Source: DATKZH01 sp035528065
GTDB taxonomy: Bacteria > Planctomycetota > Planctomycetia > Pirellulales > Thermoguttaceae
Assembly: GCA_035528065.1 (NCBI GenBank)
Contig: DATKZH010000352.1
Coordinates: 1-58,083 of the forward strand
Reading direction: 5' to 3'
Length of the DNA: 58,083 nucleotides
Shown here piece after piece: positions 7,454 through 16,802 of this stretch. Both the position numbers and the translations under genes were made by a program. A model generated the notes under the pieces. That model worked only from the letters and a program-made list of their open reading frames with translations. It ran no database searches and was not told the DNA's origin. The first letter of the stretch is position 1. Every line of letters starts with the position of its first letter.

Positions 7454-8824
7454 ATGGATTTTGCCAGCCAACTCGAAGCCGTGATGTCCACCGAACTGGT
7501 CGGGAGCGTCGCCCGGACGGTGGGAATGACCGTCTCGGTGGCCGATTTCCCCGCGCCGGTCGGGGCGCTGGCCGAGATCCGTCGCCAGGCGGGGCCGCCG
7601 CTATTGGCCGAGGTGATCGGGTTCCGCGACGAGTTGACCGTGTTGTACCCGTTCAGCGAGCTGGTCGGCGTGCGGCACGGCAACCGGGTCCGCCTGGTTC
7701 GCACGTCGCGGTGGCTTCGCGTGGGCGGCGAGCTGTTGGGACGGGTGGTCGATGCCCAAGGCAAGGCGGTCGACGGCAAGGCCGAGCCGGCCCTCTCTGA
7801 TCGAACCAGCTTTCGGGGCCAACCGCCCCATCCCTGTGACCGCCCCAGGATTGATGCCGCCTTGACGACCGGGATCCGAGGCATCGACGGGCTTCTGACC
7901 TGCGGCAAGGGGCAGCGGATGGGGATCTTCTCCGGCTCAGGCGTCGGCAAGAGCGTCCTGTTGGGCATGATGGCCCGACACACCGACGCCGACGTGATCG
8001 TGATCTGCCTGGTCGGCGAGCGAGGGCGCGAGGTCAACGAGTTCATCCAGCGGGACTTGGGGCCGGAGGGACTGGCGAAGAGCGTGGTGGTCGTCGCCAC
8101 CAGCAACGAGCCGGCCCTGGTGCGTGTCCACGCGGCATCGACCGCCACGGCGATCGCCGAGTACTTCCGCGACCAGGGCAAAGACGTTTTGCTGTTGATG
8201 GACTCGCTGACGCGGTTCGCCCTGGCGCAGCGGGAGATCGGTCTGGCAGCCGGGGAGCCGCCCACCACGCGCGGCTACCCCCCCTCGGTGTTCGCCCTGC
8301 TGCCGCAACTGGTCGAGCGGACGGGGCGGAGCCCCAAGGGCAGCATCACCGCGTTCTACGCCGTGTTGGTGGAAGCGGACGATCCCAACGAGCCGATCAG
8401 CGACGCGGTCCGCGGCCTGCTCGACGGCCACGTCTGGCTGGCGCGCAAGCTCGCCTCCCGCGGACACTACCCGGCCATCGACTTGCTGGAAAGCCTCAGC
8501 CGCCTGATGCCCGACGTTGCCTCCGACGAGCATCGCCAGGCGGCGGTTGTGGTCCGCCAGTTGTTGGCGGCCCATCGCGACCACGAAGACCTGATCTCCA
8601 TCGGCGCGTACCGGCGCGGCGCCAACGCGACGGTAGACGTGGCCATCGAGATGCAGGACGAGATCAGCCGCTACCTGTGTCAGCGCGTGGAAGAGCGGTC
8701 CACGGCCGAGGAGACCTACGCCAACCTGCTGCGACTGAAGCAGGAGGCCGCACAACGTCTGGCCGCCTCGCAGTCGGCCCCGGCCCCCGGGCAGTCCCCG
8801 GCGGCTGCGGCCCCCAACCCGTGA
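7454..8824 (+). CDS. fliI: flagellum-specific ATP synthase FliI (export ATPase)
   Basis: FliI is the cytoplasmic ATPase that unfolds and delivers export substrates. The product is 456 residues, close to the family norm. Walker A is GSGVGKS (about 161-167), Walker B is VLLLMDS, followed by LTRFALAQREIGLAAGEPP, a FliI hallmark. The N-terminal beta-barrel domain precedes the P-loop, and a helical C-terminal domain ends in an Ala/Pro/Gln-rich tail. The ATG at 7454 abuts a heptamer tandem repeat and lacks a convincing ribosome-binding site. fliH precedes and fliJ follows. Confidence 0.97.
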   Translation: MDFASQLEAVMSTELVGSVARTVGMTVSVADFPAPVGALAEIRRQAGPPLLAEVIGFRDELTVLYPFSELVGVRHGNRVRLVRTSRWLRVGGELLGRVVDAQGKAVDGKAEPALSDRTSFRGQPPHPCDRPRIDAALTTGIRGIDGLLTCGKGQRMGIFSGSGVGKSVLLGMMARHTDADVIVICLVGERGREVNEFIQRDLGPEGLAKSVVVVATSNEPALVRVHAASTATAIAEYFRDQGKDVLLLMDSLTRFALAQREIGLAAGEPPTTRGYPPSVFALLPQLVERTGRSPKGSITAFYAVLVEADDPNEPISDAVRGLLDGHVWLARKLASRGHYPAIDLLESLSRLMPDVASDEHRQAAVVVRQLLAAHRDHEDLISIGAYRRGANATVDVAIEMQDEISRYLCQRVEERSTAEETYANLLRLKQEAAQRLAASQSAPAPGQSPAAAAPNP

Positions 8825-8846
8825 TCCTACAAACGCGGCGTAAGCC

Positions 8847-9299
8847 ATGGCCAAGTTCAAATTCCGACTAGCTACGCTCCTGCGGCTCCGCGAGGCGGCT
8901 CGCGACGAACGACGTGCGCAACTGGCCCAGGCCTACCGGGCTGACGAAATCATCGAGCAGGAGCGGACGCGCGTCGCCGGCGAGCTGCGCGAGGTGGAAC
9001 GGCAAAGCCGCCGGGCCGCGGCGCCGGGACAGCTCGACGTCGATCGACTGCTGGAAACCCGACGTTACGAGCTGGTTCTCCACTCCCAAGACCAACAGTT
9101 GGCCCAACAGCACCAGGCGGTCCAGACGGAAGTCGAGCGGCGCAGGCAGGCCCTGGTCGACGCCAATCGCCAGGTCCGTGTGCTCGAGGCACTCCACCAG
9201 AAGCAGCTCGACCACCACCGCCGGGAAGAGAACCGGCAGGAGATCAAACAACTGGACGAAATGGCCGGACGCCGCGCCGGGCAGGAGGACGACGAATGA
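8847..9299 (+). CDS. fliJ: flagellar export protein FliJ
   Basis: FliJ is a small coiled-coil protein that activates FliI and ferries chaperones. The product is 150 residues, almost wholly helical, with Arg/Glu/Gln-rich heptads. Its start FRLATLLRLREAARDERRAQLA matches the FliJ pattern of a basic N-terminus followed by a long antiparallel coiled coil (identification rests mainly on this pattern and on its position after fliI). The stop overlaps the next gene (ATGA). Confidence 0.88.
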   Translation: MAKFKFRLATLLRLREAARDERRAQLAQAYRADEIIEQERTRVAGELREVERQSRRAAAPGQLDVDRLLETRRYELVLHSQDQQLAQQHQAVQTEVERRRQALVDANRQVRVLEALHQKQLDHHRREENRQEIKQLDEMAGRRAGQEDDE

Positions 9300-9991
9300 T
9301 CGCCCGATGGCTCAAAACCGCGATCGGACTGTTCGCCTGTTTCTGTATCGCCACGCTGCTCGCACAGATCATCATCCTGGGGTATCTCGGGCTGAGCTGG
9401 CAACTGGACCGGGAGAAGACGGTCCAGATGCTGGCCATTGCGCAGGGAATCGACCTGTTCGCGGCACAAAAGGAAGCCCGGAGCGACGACGAAAAAGTCG
9501 CACCGGAAGAGCCCTCCTACCAGGACTGGATCGACCGCAGGGCCACCATGTTCCGCGACCTGGAGCTTCGCGAGCAGGCGCTGGATAACGCCGTGGCGCG
9601 ACTGAGCGTCGAGCGCGGGCAACTGGCCAACGACCAGAAGACCTTCCAACGGATCCGGGAGGCCTTTGAGACCCAACTGGCTGCGTCCAAAGCGGAGGCC
9701 GAGGGCGAGGGAATCGAGACGCTCGGCAGCATCCTCGAGTCGATCAAGCCCAAGCAGGCCAAGGACCAGATCCTCGATATGCTCGACGGCGAAGGGATCG
9801 ACAAGGTCGTGGTCCTGCTCAATGCGATGACCGGATCCAAACGGGCGAAGATCATCGCCGAGTTCAAATCAGAGGCAGAAAACAAGAAGGTGAGCGAAAT
9901 CCTGCGTCGGATCGGTGAAGGGGAACCCGTCGCCTCAATGGCCGAAGAGACGCTCGGACAGCTCCAACCCGGTAATCTCCCCGGAACCTAG
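9296..9991 (+). CDS. MotE-like membrane protein (MgtE N-domain-like)
   Basis: A 231-residue protein with one N-terminal membrane helix (about 8-30, IGLFACFCIATLLAQIIILG), a long periplasmic coiled coil (about 75-135) and a C-terminal helical segment (about 140-225) resembling the MgtE intracellular N-domain fold (ILESIKPKQAKDQILDML, then KIIAEFKSEAENKKVSEILR). This architecture is that of MotE/FlbB-type proteins encoded between fliJ and fliK in other bacteria, where they help stator function. Function here is inferred from architecture and position. It is translationally coupled to fliJ. Confidence 0.75.
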   Translation: MIARWLKTAIGLFACFCIATLLAQIIILGYLGLSWQLDREKTVQMLAIAQGIDLFAAQKEARSDDEKVAPEEPSYQDWIDRRATMFRDLELREQALDNAVARLSVERGQLANDQKTFQRIREAFETQLAASKAEAEGEGIETLGSILESIKPKQAKDQILDMLDGEGIDKVVVLLNAMTGSKRAKIIAEFKSEAENKKVSEILRRIGEGEPVASMAEETLGQLQPGNLPGT

Positions 9992-10000
9992 GGACCCGTC

Positions 10001-11578
10001 ATGTCGCGACTGAACTTCAAAAACCTCGGTGGCTTCCTGTCGATCGAGCTGGTCACCGCGGCCACCGTGCCGCCTGCCAGTCAAGGCGGCCGGGCCGGTT
10101 CGTTCGAGCGGCACCTCGAGCAGGCCAGGCAGACCGTCGAGAGGACGACCGGCGCCGCGCAACCGCCGCCTGCCGATCGGCGCCCCGAGGCAGCGCGCCG
10201 CCAAGCCGCCCAAGAGGCTCCGTCCGCCGCCGATCGCCAAGCCGACACCGCCCGGTCCGCTCCCGGCAGTCCGCGAGACGATCCCTCGACGTCCAGCCCG
10301 GCGCAATCCGATTCCGACGGGCAAGCCGACGCCGGCGACGCGCAATCGGATGCCCCGCAGGCGGGAGGCGCCTCGGATACGGACGGGGCACCCGACAAGC
10401 AAAGCGAGCCCGACGACGGACAGCTCGCCGTCGGCTCTCCCCCAGTGGCTGACGCGTTGGCCGTCATCGCCTCCGCCAAGCCGAGCGATCAGGAGGACGG
10501 GGCCGGGGTGTCCGCGGTGTCGGAGGAGGAGACTGAGGGCAAGAGCCAGGCCGAGAAGCCGACGCAGCAGACGGCCCCCTCGGACACAACGGGTCAACTG
10601 GTCCCGGGCGAGACGGAACAGGGAGATGCCGAAGCCGCGTCGTTGGAGGACGCAACCGCCGGGCTGGAGGCCGACGGCAAGGAAGGGATCCAGGTCGACG
10701 AAGAGGAACGCGCCGGCGACCGGATCGCCCAGCAGTCGAAAGAGCCGACCAAAGGCGGGCAGAACGCGGACGATGCCGGCTCCGACGACGCGGGGCCCTC
10801 GGCCGCCGATCCGATCGAAGTGCAAGAAGCAAAAGCGGATTCCCGTCGGAAGTCCGGGCGGCACGACGGCGGTCGTCTGCTTGCCGAGAGCCGGGACGAC
10901 AATCCTACCGGGCAGTCCGCCGGGGGCGTCGCACCCGAACCGACGCAGCAGACCCCGAGCACCACTTCGCAGACCGAAGCCCCGGACGAGATCAAGTCAG
11001 AAGCGGGAGGTACCACAACTGCCGTCTCGACGCCGACGGACGGCCGTGGGGGTGAAACGGCCGTGCCCCCGCGCGTCAACCAGCCCATTCGCCAGACGTC
11101 GCCCGGCTCAGCCCAAGGAACATCGGGTCCCGACCAGGTCGACCGGGTCCGCTTCGTTCAGCGGGTGGCCCGGGCGTTCGAGGCGATGGGCGACCGCGGC
11201 GGCAGCGTCCGCCTGCGGCTCCATCCGCCGGAGCTCGGGTCGCTGCGATTGGAGGTGACGGTCCGCAACGGCACGATGACCGCCCGACTCGAGGTCGAAA
11301 CCAACTCCGCCCGAACCATGCTCCTCGACAACCTCCCCGCGCTCCGCGACCGTCTGGCCGGGCAGGAGATCAAGGTGGGGCGGTTCGACGTCGACTTGAG
11401 CGATCGATCGGGCGGCGGCACGCCACAAGGCCCGGGCGACCATCCGCAACCGCACGACCACCCGGACCGGGGCTCCCCCCATTCCGGCCCCGAGCAGGAG
11501 ATCGAAGCGGAAGGTCCGCCGCAACCGCGAGCGGTTGTACAGCCTGGCCAAGGGAGCCAACTGGACGTCGTCATTTGA
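10001..11578 (+). CDS. fliK: flagellar hook-length control protein FliK
   Basis: FliK measures the hook and switches export specificity through FlhB. The product is 525 residues. Residues about 20-380 are low-complexity, rich in Ala, Asp, Glu, Gln, Pro and Ser, with no visible fold. The conserved Flg_hook domain is near 385-465 (RLRLHPPELGSLRLEVTV, then LDNLPALRDRLAGQEIKVGR). The C-terminus is His/Pro-rich. It lies between the MotE-like gene and flgD, the normal place. Its fast-evolving middle is typical of the family, so only the C-terminal domain supports the name. Confidence 0.9.
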   Translation: MSRLNFKNLGGFLSIELVTAATVPPASQGGRAGSFERHLEQARQTVERTTGAAQPPPADRRPEAARRQAAQEAPSAADRQADTARSAPGSPRDDPSTSSPAQSDSDGQADAGDAQSDAPQAGGASDTDGAPDKQSEPDDGQLAVGSPPVADALAVIASAKPSDQEDGAGVSAVSEEETEGKSQAEKPTQQTAPSDTTGQLVPGETEQGDAEAASLEDATAGLEADGKEGIQVDEEERAGDRIAQQSKEPTKGGQNADDAGSDDAGPSAADPIEVQEAKADSRRKSGRHDGGRLLAESRDDNPTGQSAGGVAPEPTQQTPSTTSQTEAPDEIKSEAGGTTTAVSTPTDGRGGETAVPPRVNQPIRQTSPGSAQGTSGPDQVDRVRFVQRVARAFEAMGDRGGSVRLRLHPPELGSLRLEVTVRNGTMTARLEVETNSARTMLLDNLPALRDRLAGQEIKVGRFDVDLSDRSGGGTPQGPGDHPQPHDHPDRGSPHSGPEQEIEAEGPPQPRAVVQPGQGSQLDVVI

Positions 11579-11652
11579 ACGCCACATCGCCAACAGAGGT
11601 GGGGAAGAACCAAGCCTCCGAACCCGCTGTTCACGGAAAGGAACGCCGAATC

Positions 11653-12078
11653 ATGGGAACAACCACGGTGGGAGCCGTCGGCACGCAAAGTCAACGGGAC
11701 ACGACCAAGAACGATGTGGTCAGCGAGATCAATTCGGATGCTTTCCTCAAGCTTCTGATCACCGAGCTCCAAAACCAAGACCCCATGGAACCGATGAGCA
11801 ACCAGGAGATCCTCCAGCAGCTCGGCCAAATCCGGGAGATCGAATCGAACCTGCAACTGACGGAGACCCTGGAATCGCTCAGTCTGGGGCAGAACATCGC
11901 GACGGCCAACAGCATGATCGGCCGGCTGGTCGCGGGGCTCACGGACGAGGCGGAGCAGGTCGCCGGCCGCGTGGACGGGGTCTCGATTGTCGATGGTCAA
12001 CCCAAACTCTACGTCGGGGAGCACATCATCGACCTGAAAAACGTCTCCGACATCCTGGACGAATCCGCAAGTGCCTAG
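11653..12078 (+). CDS. flgD: flagellar hook-capping protein FlgD (short form)
   Basis: FlgD caps the growing hook and directs FlgE addition. The product is 141 residues and covers the conserved N-terminal assembly region (FLKLLITELQNQDPMEPM and NQEILQQLGQIREIESNLQL) plus about 55 residues. The FnIII and tudor-like domains of enterobacterial FlgD (about 230 residues) are absent. The ATG at 11653 follows GGAAAGGA (11635-11642). The frame is open to a TTG at 11575, overlapping fliK, which cannot be fully excluded. flgE follows 49 bp downstream. Confidence 0.92.
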   Translation: MGTTTVGAVGTQSQRDTTKNDVVSEINSDAFLKLLITELQNQDPMEPMSNQEILQQLGQIREIESNLQLTETLESLSLGQNIATANSMIGRLVAGLTDEAEQVAGRVDGVSIVDGQPKLYVGEHIIDLKNVSDILDESASA

Positions 12079-12127
12079 GAGGGGCACCCAAACTGAACCC
12101 GCAACTTCGTGATTAGGGGAATATGCG

Positions 12128-14587
12128 ATGGGACTTCAATCTGCACTGAGTACCGCGCTGACCGGCCTGACCGCCGCCGAGACGACGATCGACGTGGTGG
12201 GCAACAACCTGGCCAACTCCAACACCGTGGGGTTCAAGGCGTCGAACGCCGCCTTCTCCACCCAGTTCATGCAGACCATGAGCTTGGGGTCCGCCCCCAC
12301 CGAGACCTCCGGTGGCTCCAACCCACGGCAGACCGGGCTGGGTACGATGGTCGCCGACATCGCGCCGGATTTCAGCCAGGGGACGCTGGAAATCAGTTCC
12401 AGCCCCACGGACCTGGCCATCCAAGGCGACGGGTTCTTCATCGTCCAAGGCCAGACGGGTGAGCATCTCTACACCCGCAACGGAATCTTCAAGATGAACT
12501 CGGCGAACGAGCTGGTCACGATCTCGGGCAACCGCGTGATGGGCTACGGCATCAACGACGACTTCGATATCCAGCGGACCGTGCTCGTACCGATTGAGAT
12601 CTCCTTGGGCGCCGCCGCCGTGGCCGAAGCCACGGAAAACGCGTATCTGGAGGGGAACCTCTCGCCGACGGGCGACGTGGCGGACACGGCCGAAAGGATC
12701 CAGAGCGACATCCTGGGCGACGCCCAGTACACGGCCCCGACCACCGCGCCGGGGACCCTGCAATCCGTACCTCCTGACGTGGCCGCGGAGTCCACTTCCG
12801 GGATCGGAGTGGGTGGCGGTGCGCTGGACGCGGGGGCCGTCTACCAGTACCGGTTCGTGTACGCCAACGGTCCCTATGCGGGCACCGGTCAGCCGGACGA
12901 AGGCACGCCCTCCGACGTGGTCACGGTCAGCCTCGGGCCTGGCCAAGATCGAATCAATCTGCAAGACATCCCCATCAGTCCGCTGCCACCCGGTACCCAT
13001 ACGCACGTTCGTATCTACCGGACCGAGGGTGGCGGAAGCGACTTCTTCTACCTCGACGAAATCGACGTATCCCTCGGCATCGACACGTACCCCGACACAG
13101 CCGGCGACGTCGCTCTCGGAGCCCAACTGAACAACGATCGCTTGACCGGAAACTACAGCTACTATGTCACGTTCGCCACCGCCGCGGGGGGCCCCGGCAA
13201 CGGGACGGAAAGCCGGCCCAGCCCGCTGGGCGGTCCGCAGAACGTCGCCAATGGACGCGTCCTTCTGCACGACCTGCCGACGGGCGACCCGGCCGACGGG
13301 TGGCAGGTCCGGCGGATCTACCGCAACGTTTCCAACGACGACACGAACTTCTACTACGTCGGGGAGATTGGCGACGTGACCAGCGACGTCATCCTCACGG
13401 ACAAGCTGACCGACGCCGAGATCTCGGACCCCACCAATCCGACCTTTGCGATGATCGACCCGGACGGCCCGAAGACTGTCGACAGCACCTTATTGACCAA
13501 CGTGCTGATGCGCGAAGGCTCCATCTACGAACAGATCTTCGAGGAAGGGACGCTCCAGTTCGCGGGAGACAAAGGCGGACGGACGCTGGCCATGAAGGAG
13601 TTCGAGATTACGGCCGCGAGCACCGTATTGGATTTGTACACCTTCTTGGAAGAGGCCCTGGGCATCCAGGAAGGAAGCGACATCCCACCCGATGCCGGCT
13701 CCAGCACGAGCCCGGGCGGGAAAGTCACGCTCGACGGTCGCATCCTGCTGACGGGCAATAACGGCGAAGGGAACGCCATCGATGTCAAGGCGGCGTCGAT
13801 GCAACTGGTCACCGCCAGCGGCAAGGAAAACATTGACCTCTCGTTCGACTCGATCCAATCGGCCGTGGGGGAAAGCGCGGTCACCGACTTCCTCGTCTAC
13901 GACACGTTGGGCATCCCCCTGCGCGTGCGGCTGACGGCCGTGCTGGAGTCCCGCGGCAGCACGGCCACGGTTTATCGTTGGTTCGCCGACTCCTCGGACA
14001 ACGATCCCCAGACCGGGGCCGATATCGCCGTCGGCACCGGGCTGCTCACGTTCGACGGAACGGGGAGTCTCGTCGACGCTTCCGAAACGGCCGTATCGAT
14101 CGACCGGCGACACGTCTCCAGCACCTCGCCCCTCACCTTCGAGATCGACTTCTCGAAGCTCTCCGGCTTGGCCGCCACCGAGGACGAGGGCAGCTATTGG
14201 GCCGTGTCGCGCCAGGACGGCTGTGCGCCGGGCTCCTTGACGGCCTTCGCCATCGACGAGAGCGGCATCATCCGCGGCACCTTCTCCAACGGCGTGACCC
14301 GAGGCCTCGGACAAATCCGGCTGGCCCGCTTCGCCAATCCGACCGCCCTGGAACAACGGGGCGAAAACCTCTATTCCGAGGGGGTGAACTCCGGGCTGCC
14401 GGTGGAAGGAGACCCCGGCCAGCAGGGTATCGGCAACATCGTTGCCGGGGCCGTGGAACTCTCCAATACCGACATCAGCGGAAACCTGATCGATCTGATC
14501 CTCGCCTCGACCATGTACCGCGGGAACACCCGCGTGATTACCACGGCCCAAGAAATGATCGATGAACTCCTGTTGTTGCGTCGTTGA
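12128..14587 (+). CDS. flgE: flagellar hook protein FlgE, large form with inserted repeats
   Basis: FlgE is the structural subunit of the hook. The product is 819 residues, roughly twice the enterobacterial length. Ends are canonical: VVGNNLANSNTVGFKAS near the N-terminus, then DLAIQGDGFFIVQ and RNGIFKMNSANELV, and at the C-terminus SNTDISGNLIDLILASTMYRGNTRVITTAQEM. The core D2-like segment (VTDFLVYDTLGIPLRVRL) is near 580-600. Between about 235 and 440 sit two tandem modules with matching patterns (YQYRFVYANG...HVRIYRTE and YSYYVTFATA...QVRRIYRN), probably beta-sandwich surface domains. It is followed at once by flbD. Confidence 0.94.
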   Translation: MGLQSALSTALTGLTAAETTIDVVGNNLANSNTVGFKASNAAFSTQFMQTMSLGSAPTETSGGSNPRQTGLGTMVADIAPDFSQGTLEISSSPTDLAIQGDGFFIVQGQTGEHLYTRNGIFKMNSANELVTISGNRVMGYGINDDFDIQRTVLVPIEISLGAAAVAEATENAYLEGNLSPTGDVADTAERIQSDILGDAQYTAPTTAPGTLQSVPPDVAAESTSGIGVGGGALDAGAVYQYRFVYANGPYAGTGQPDEGTPSDVVTVSLGPGQDRINLQDIPISPLPPGTHTHVRIYRTEGGGSDFFYLDEIDVSLGIDTYPDTAGDVALGAQLNNDRLTGNYSYYVTFATAAGGPGNGTESRPSPLGGPQNVANGRVLLHDLPTGDPADGWQVRRIYRNVSNDDTNFYYVGEIGDVTSDVILTDKLTDAEISDPTNPTFAMIDPDGPKTVDSTLLTNVLMREGSIYEQIFEEGTLQFAGDKGGRTLAMKEFEITAASTVLDLYTFLEEALGIQEGSDIPPDAGSSTSPGGKVTLDGRILLTGNNGEGNAIDVKAASMQLVTASGKENIDLSFDSIQSAVGESAVTDFLVYDTLGIPLRVRLTAVLESRGSTATVYRWFADSSDNDPQTGADIAVGTGLLTFDGTGSLVDASETAVSIDRRHVSSTSPLTFEIDFSKLSGLAATEDEGSYWAVSRQDGCAPGSLTAFAIDESGIIRGTFSNGVTRGLGQIRLARFANPTALEQRGENLYSEGVNSGLPVEGDPGQQGIGNIVAGAVELSNTDISGNLIDLILASTMYRGNTRVITTAQEMIDELLLLRR

Positions 14588-14679
14588 CCCTAGCGTATCC
14601 AAACGTATGGTTTACGAGGGCTGTTGGAGAAGCAGGACGGGCCGCTTTCCCACCGGACCCCGGCAACATCGAAAGCACG

Positions 14680-14955
14680 ATGATCAAGCTAACCCGATTG
14701 GGGGGAGAGGCATTCGTCCTCAATGCCGACCTGATCCAGTACGTCGAACAGCGACCGGACACGTTCATCACCCTCACCACGGGCGAGCGGATCGTGGTGG
14801 TCGAATCGATGGACGAGGTCCTCCGCCGCGCGGTGACGTATCAGCAGGCGAAGCGCTTGCTGCCCCCGCCGGCGGACCCTCAACGTCAGGCCGCAGCGCC
14901 TGGTCACACCGTGGAACCGGCGCGGGGCCCGACCACACCTAGGCATACGAGTTAG
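14680..14955 (+). CDS. flbD: flagellar protein FlbD
   Basis: A 91-residue product whose first 65 residues match the small FlbD family (MIKLTRLGGEAFVLNADLI, then GERIVVVESMDEVLRRAVTY). The family is always found near motA/motB and flgE but has no firmly known role. The rest is a Pro/Ala-rich tail. The ATG at 14680 gives the exact family N-terminus; the longer frame to 14584 overlaps the flgE end and is rejected. motA begins 13 bp later. Confidence 0.9.
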   Translation: MIKLTRLGGEAFVLNADLIQYVEQRPDTFITLTTGERIVVVESMDEVLRRAVTYQQAKRLLPPPADPQRQAAAPGHTVEPARGPTTPRHTS

Positions 14956-14968
14956 GAAGCGCGAGAAA

Positions 14969-15745
14969 GTGGACATTGCCAGCGTCGTGGGCCTGTTGCT
15001 CGGAAGCGCCTTGTTGGTGATCACGATCGCGATCGCCCCGGGGGCGTCCTTCGGGGCGTTCATCGACTACCCCTCCTTGATGGTGGTTTTTGGGGGCTCT
15101 ATCGCGGCAGCGCTCGTCTGTTTTCCGTTGAAGAGCTTCCTCAACCTGGGACGGGTGACGAAGAACGTCTTCTTCAACAAGGCGGAAGACCTCCCGGACC
15201 TGATCGAGCAAGTCGTCTCTCTGGCGGAGACCGCCCGCCGAGATGGGCTCCTGGCCCTGGAAAGCCGGGTCGAGGACATCTCCAACGCGTTCATCGTGTT
15301 GGGGATCCAAATGGCCGTCGACGGTACCCGGCCGGAAGTCATCGAAGACATCTTGCGGACCGAAATGGAAGCCGTCGCCAGCCGGCATCGGAACGGAAAG
15401 AAGGTCCTGGACCAAATGGGCCGTTTTGCCCCGGCATTCGGCATGATCGGAACCCTCATGGGGTTGATTATCATGCTCGGAAACCTCAGTGACCCTGACG
15501 CCCTCGGTCCCGGGATGGCCGTGGCCCTGATTACCACCCTCTACGGGGCAGTCGCGGCCAACGTGTTTTTTCTGCCCTGTGCCGAGAAGTTGGCCTTGAT
15601 CGACAAATCCGAGCTTCTGGCCATGGAAGTGGTGGTCCGCGGCATCATGGCCATTCAATCGGGCGAGAACCCCCGCGTCATCCGGCAGAAGCTCACCACT
15701 TTTATCCCGCCGAAACTCAGGGCAGAAGCCCAGGAGGCCGCCTGA
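14969..15745 (+). CDS. motA: flagellar motor stator protein MotA
   Basis: MotA is the cytoplasmic-membrane stator subunit that couples ion flow through MotB to FliG. The product is 258 residues with four predicted membrane helices. Conserved features are GASFGAFIDYPSLMVVFGG at the N-terminus, GRFAPAFGMIGTLMGLI near 150, and the last helix TLYGAVAANVFFLPCAEKL. The start is a GTG at 14969 preceded by purine-rich GAGAAA. motB follows 4 bp later, forming a stator pair. Whether it uses protons or sodium cannot be decided here. Confidence 0.95.
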   Translation: MDIASVVGLLLGSALLVITIAIAPGASFGAFIDYPSLMVVFGGSIAAALVCFPLKSFLNLGRVTKNVFFNKAEDLPDLIEQVVSLAETARRDGLLALESRVEDISNAFIVLGIQMAVDGTRPEVIEDILRTEMEAVASRHRNGKKVLDQMGRFAPAFGMIGTLMGLIIMLGNLSDPDALGPGMAVALITTLYGAVAANVFFLPCAEKLALIDKSELLAMEVVVRGIMAIQSGENPRVIRQKLTTFIPPKLRAEAQEAA

Positions 15746-15749
15746 TCCG

Positions 15750-16508
15750 ATGGCGATCGAAGAGGAAGAACAAGCGGGGATCCCGGAATGGGTGATCACC
15801 TTCGGCGACATGATGTCGCTTCTGCTCACCTTCTTCGTGTTGTTGTTCTCCATGAGCGAAATCAAGCAGGAGGAGAGCTTCGCTCTCATCGAGTCGCTCC
15901 GTCGGCAGTTCGGCAACGAAACGGCTGCCCTCAGCCTCTTGCCCGGCCGTCTCCCCGCCACCACCTCGGCGCTCAACCGGCTGCCCAGCCTGGGACGCGC
16001 CAGGCGGCAGAACACAATGAACGGCGGCGACAAGGTCCAGGCGCCCGTGGGCGACCACCCGCGCGTCACGGCAATCCGACCGTCCGACGACTCCACCCAG
16101 GGGGGCGTTGTCTACTTTGAAGAAGGAAGCAGCCGGCTGACCGAACAGCACCGCAAAACGCTTCAGGCCATCGCCCGCGTCATCGGCGGGAAGCCACAGA
16201 AAATCGAGATCCGCGGCCACACGTCGACGCGCCCCCTGGGGCCCGGCTCCCCCTACCAAAGCCACTGGGAGTTGGCCTACGCCCGATGCTCCAAGGTGAT
16301 GGAGTATCTCGTCCAGTTGGGAGTCAGTCCCAAGCGGATCCGATTCGGGGTGGCCGGCGAGAACGAGCCGCTCCATCTCGGCTACGACGAACTGTTGCGA
16401 AAGAAGAACGCGAGGGTCGAGATCTTCCTGCTCGACACGCTGACAGAGGACCTGGAAGGAACCGAGACGGAGCGAAAGAAACCACGCACAACGGAGGAGA
16501 CGCCCTAA
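15750..16508 (+). CDS. motB: flagellar motor stator protein MotB
   Basis: MotB anchors the stator to peptidoglycan and carries the ion-binding Asp. The product is 252 residues. The single helix begins VITFGDMMSLLLTFFVLLFS, with the catalytic Asp at residue 20. The OmpA-like peptidoglycan-binding domain is at about 120-235 (IEIRGHTSTRPLG, AYARCSKVMEYLVQLG, and a GEN-containing stretch). A charged tail ends the protein. It lies 4 bp after motA. Confidence 0.95.
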   Translation: MAIEEEEQAGIPEWVITFGDMMSLLLTFFVLLFSMSEIKQEESFALIESLRRQFGNETAALSLLPGRLPATTSALNRLPSLGRARRQNTMNGGDKVQAPVGDHPRVTAIRPSDDSTQGGVVYFEEGSSRLTEQHRKTLQAIARVIGGKPQKIEIRGHTSTRPLGPGSPYQSHWELAYARCSKVMEYLVQLGVSPKRIRFGVAGENEPLHLGYDELLRKKNARVEIFLLDTLTEDLEGTETERKKPRTTEETP

Positions 16509-16802
16509 CGATGGCCCGCAGTACATAAGTCCTTGCAACAAAGCGTTTTGCGATCTGTCTCCCGCTTTCGTCCAACAGCATTTGCGGGGGCTACTTGGTG
16601 GGGGCGAAGAGAAAAACTGGGCTATATATTTAAGTAAGGGGAATTATGGGCTATCCGCCAGCCACGTCGTCGGCCGGCCGGTGAGCTCGCGCAGGCGGGA
16701 GCCACACGAACATGGACCATCCGCAGTAGACCCATCCCGCGTCGGCTGACGTACCCCCACAAGGTGTAGTCAGGCACTTCCTTCAAACGTTATCTCGATC
16801 CT
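16509..16802. other. 294-bp gap between motB and fliL
   Basis: No gene is seen. An AT-rich patch (about 16613-16648, CTATATATTTAAGTAAGG) stands out from the GC-rich surroundings and could hold a promoter for fliL, but no well-spaced -35/-10, sigma-28 or -24/-12 pair was found. Confidence 0.4.

Noticed and set aside
11575..11652. TTG start extending FlgD by 26 residues
   Set aside because: It overlaps the fliK end and has no Shine-Dalgarno; the ATG at 11653 has a good one and matches family length.
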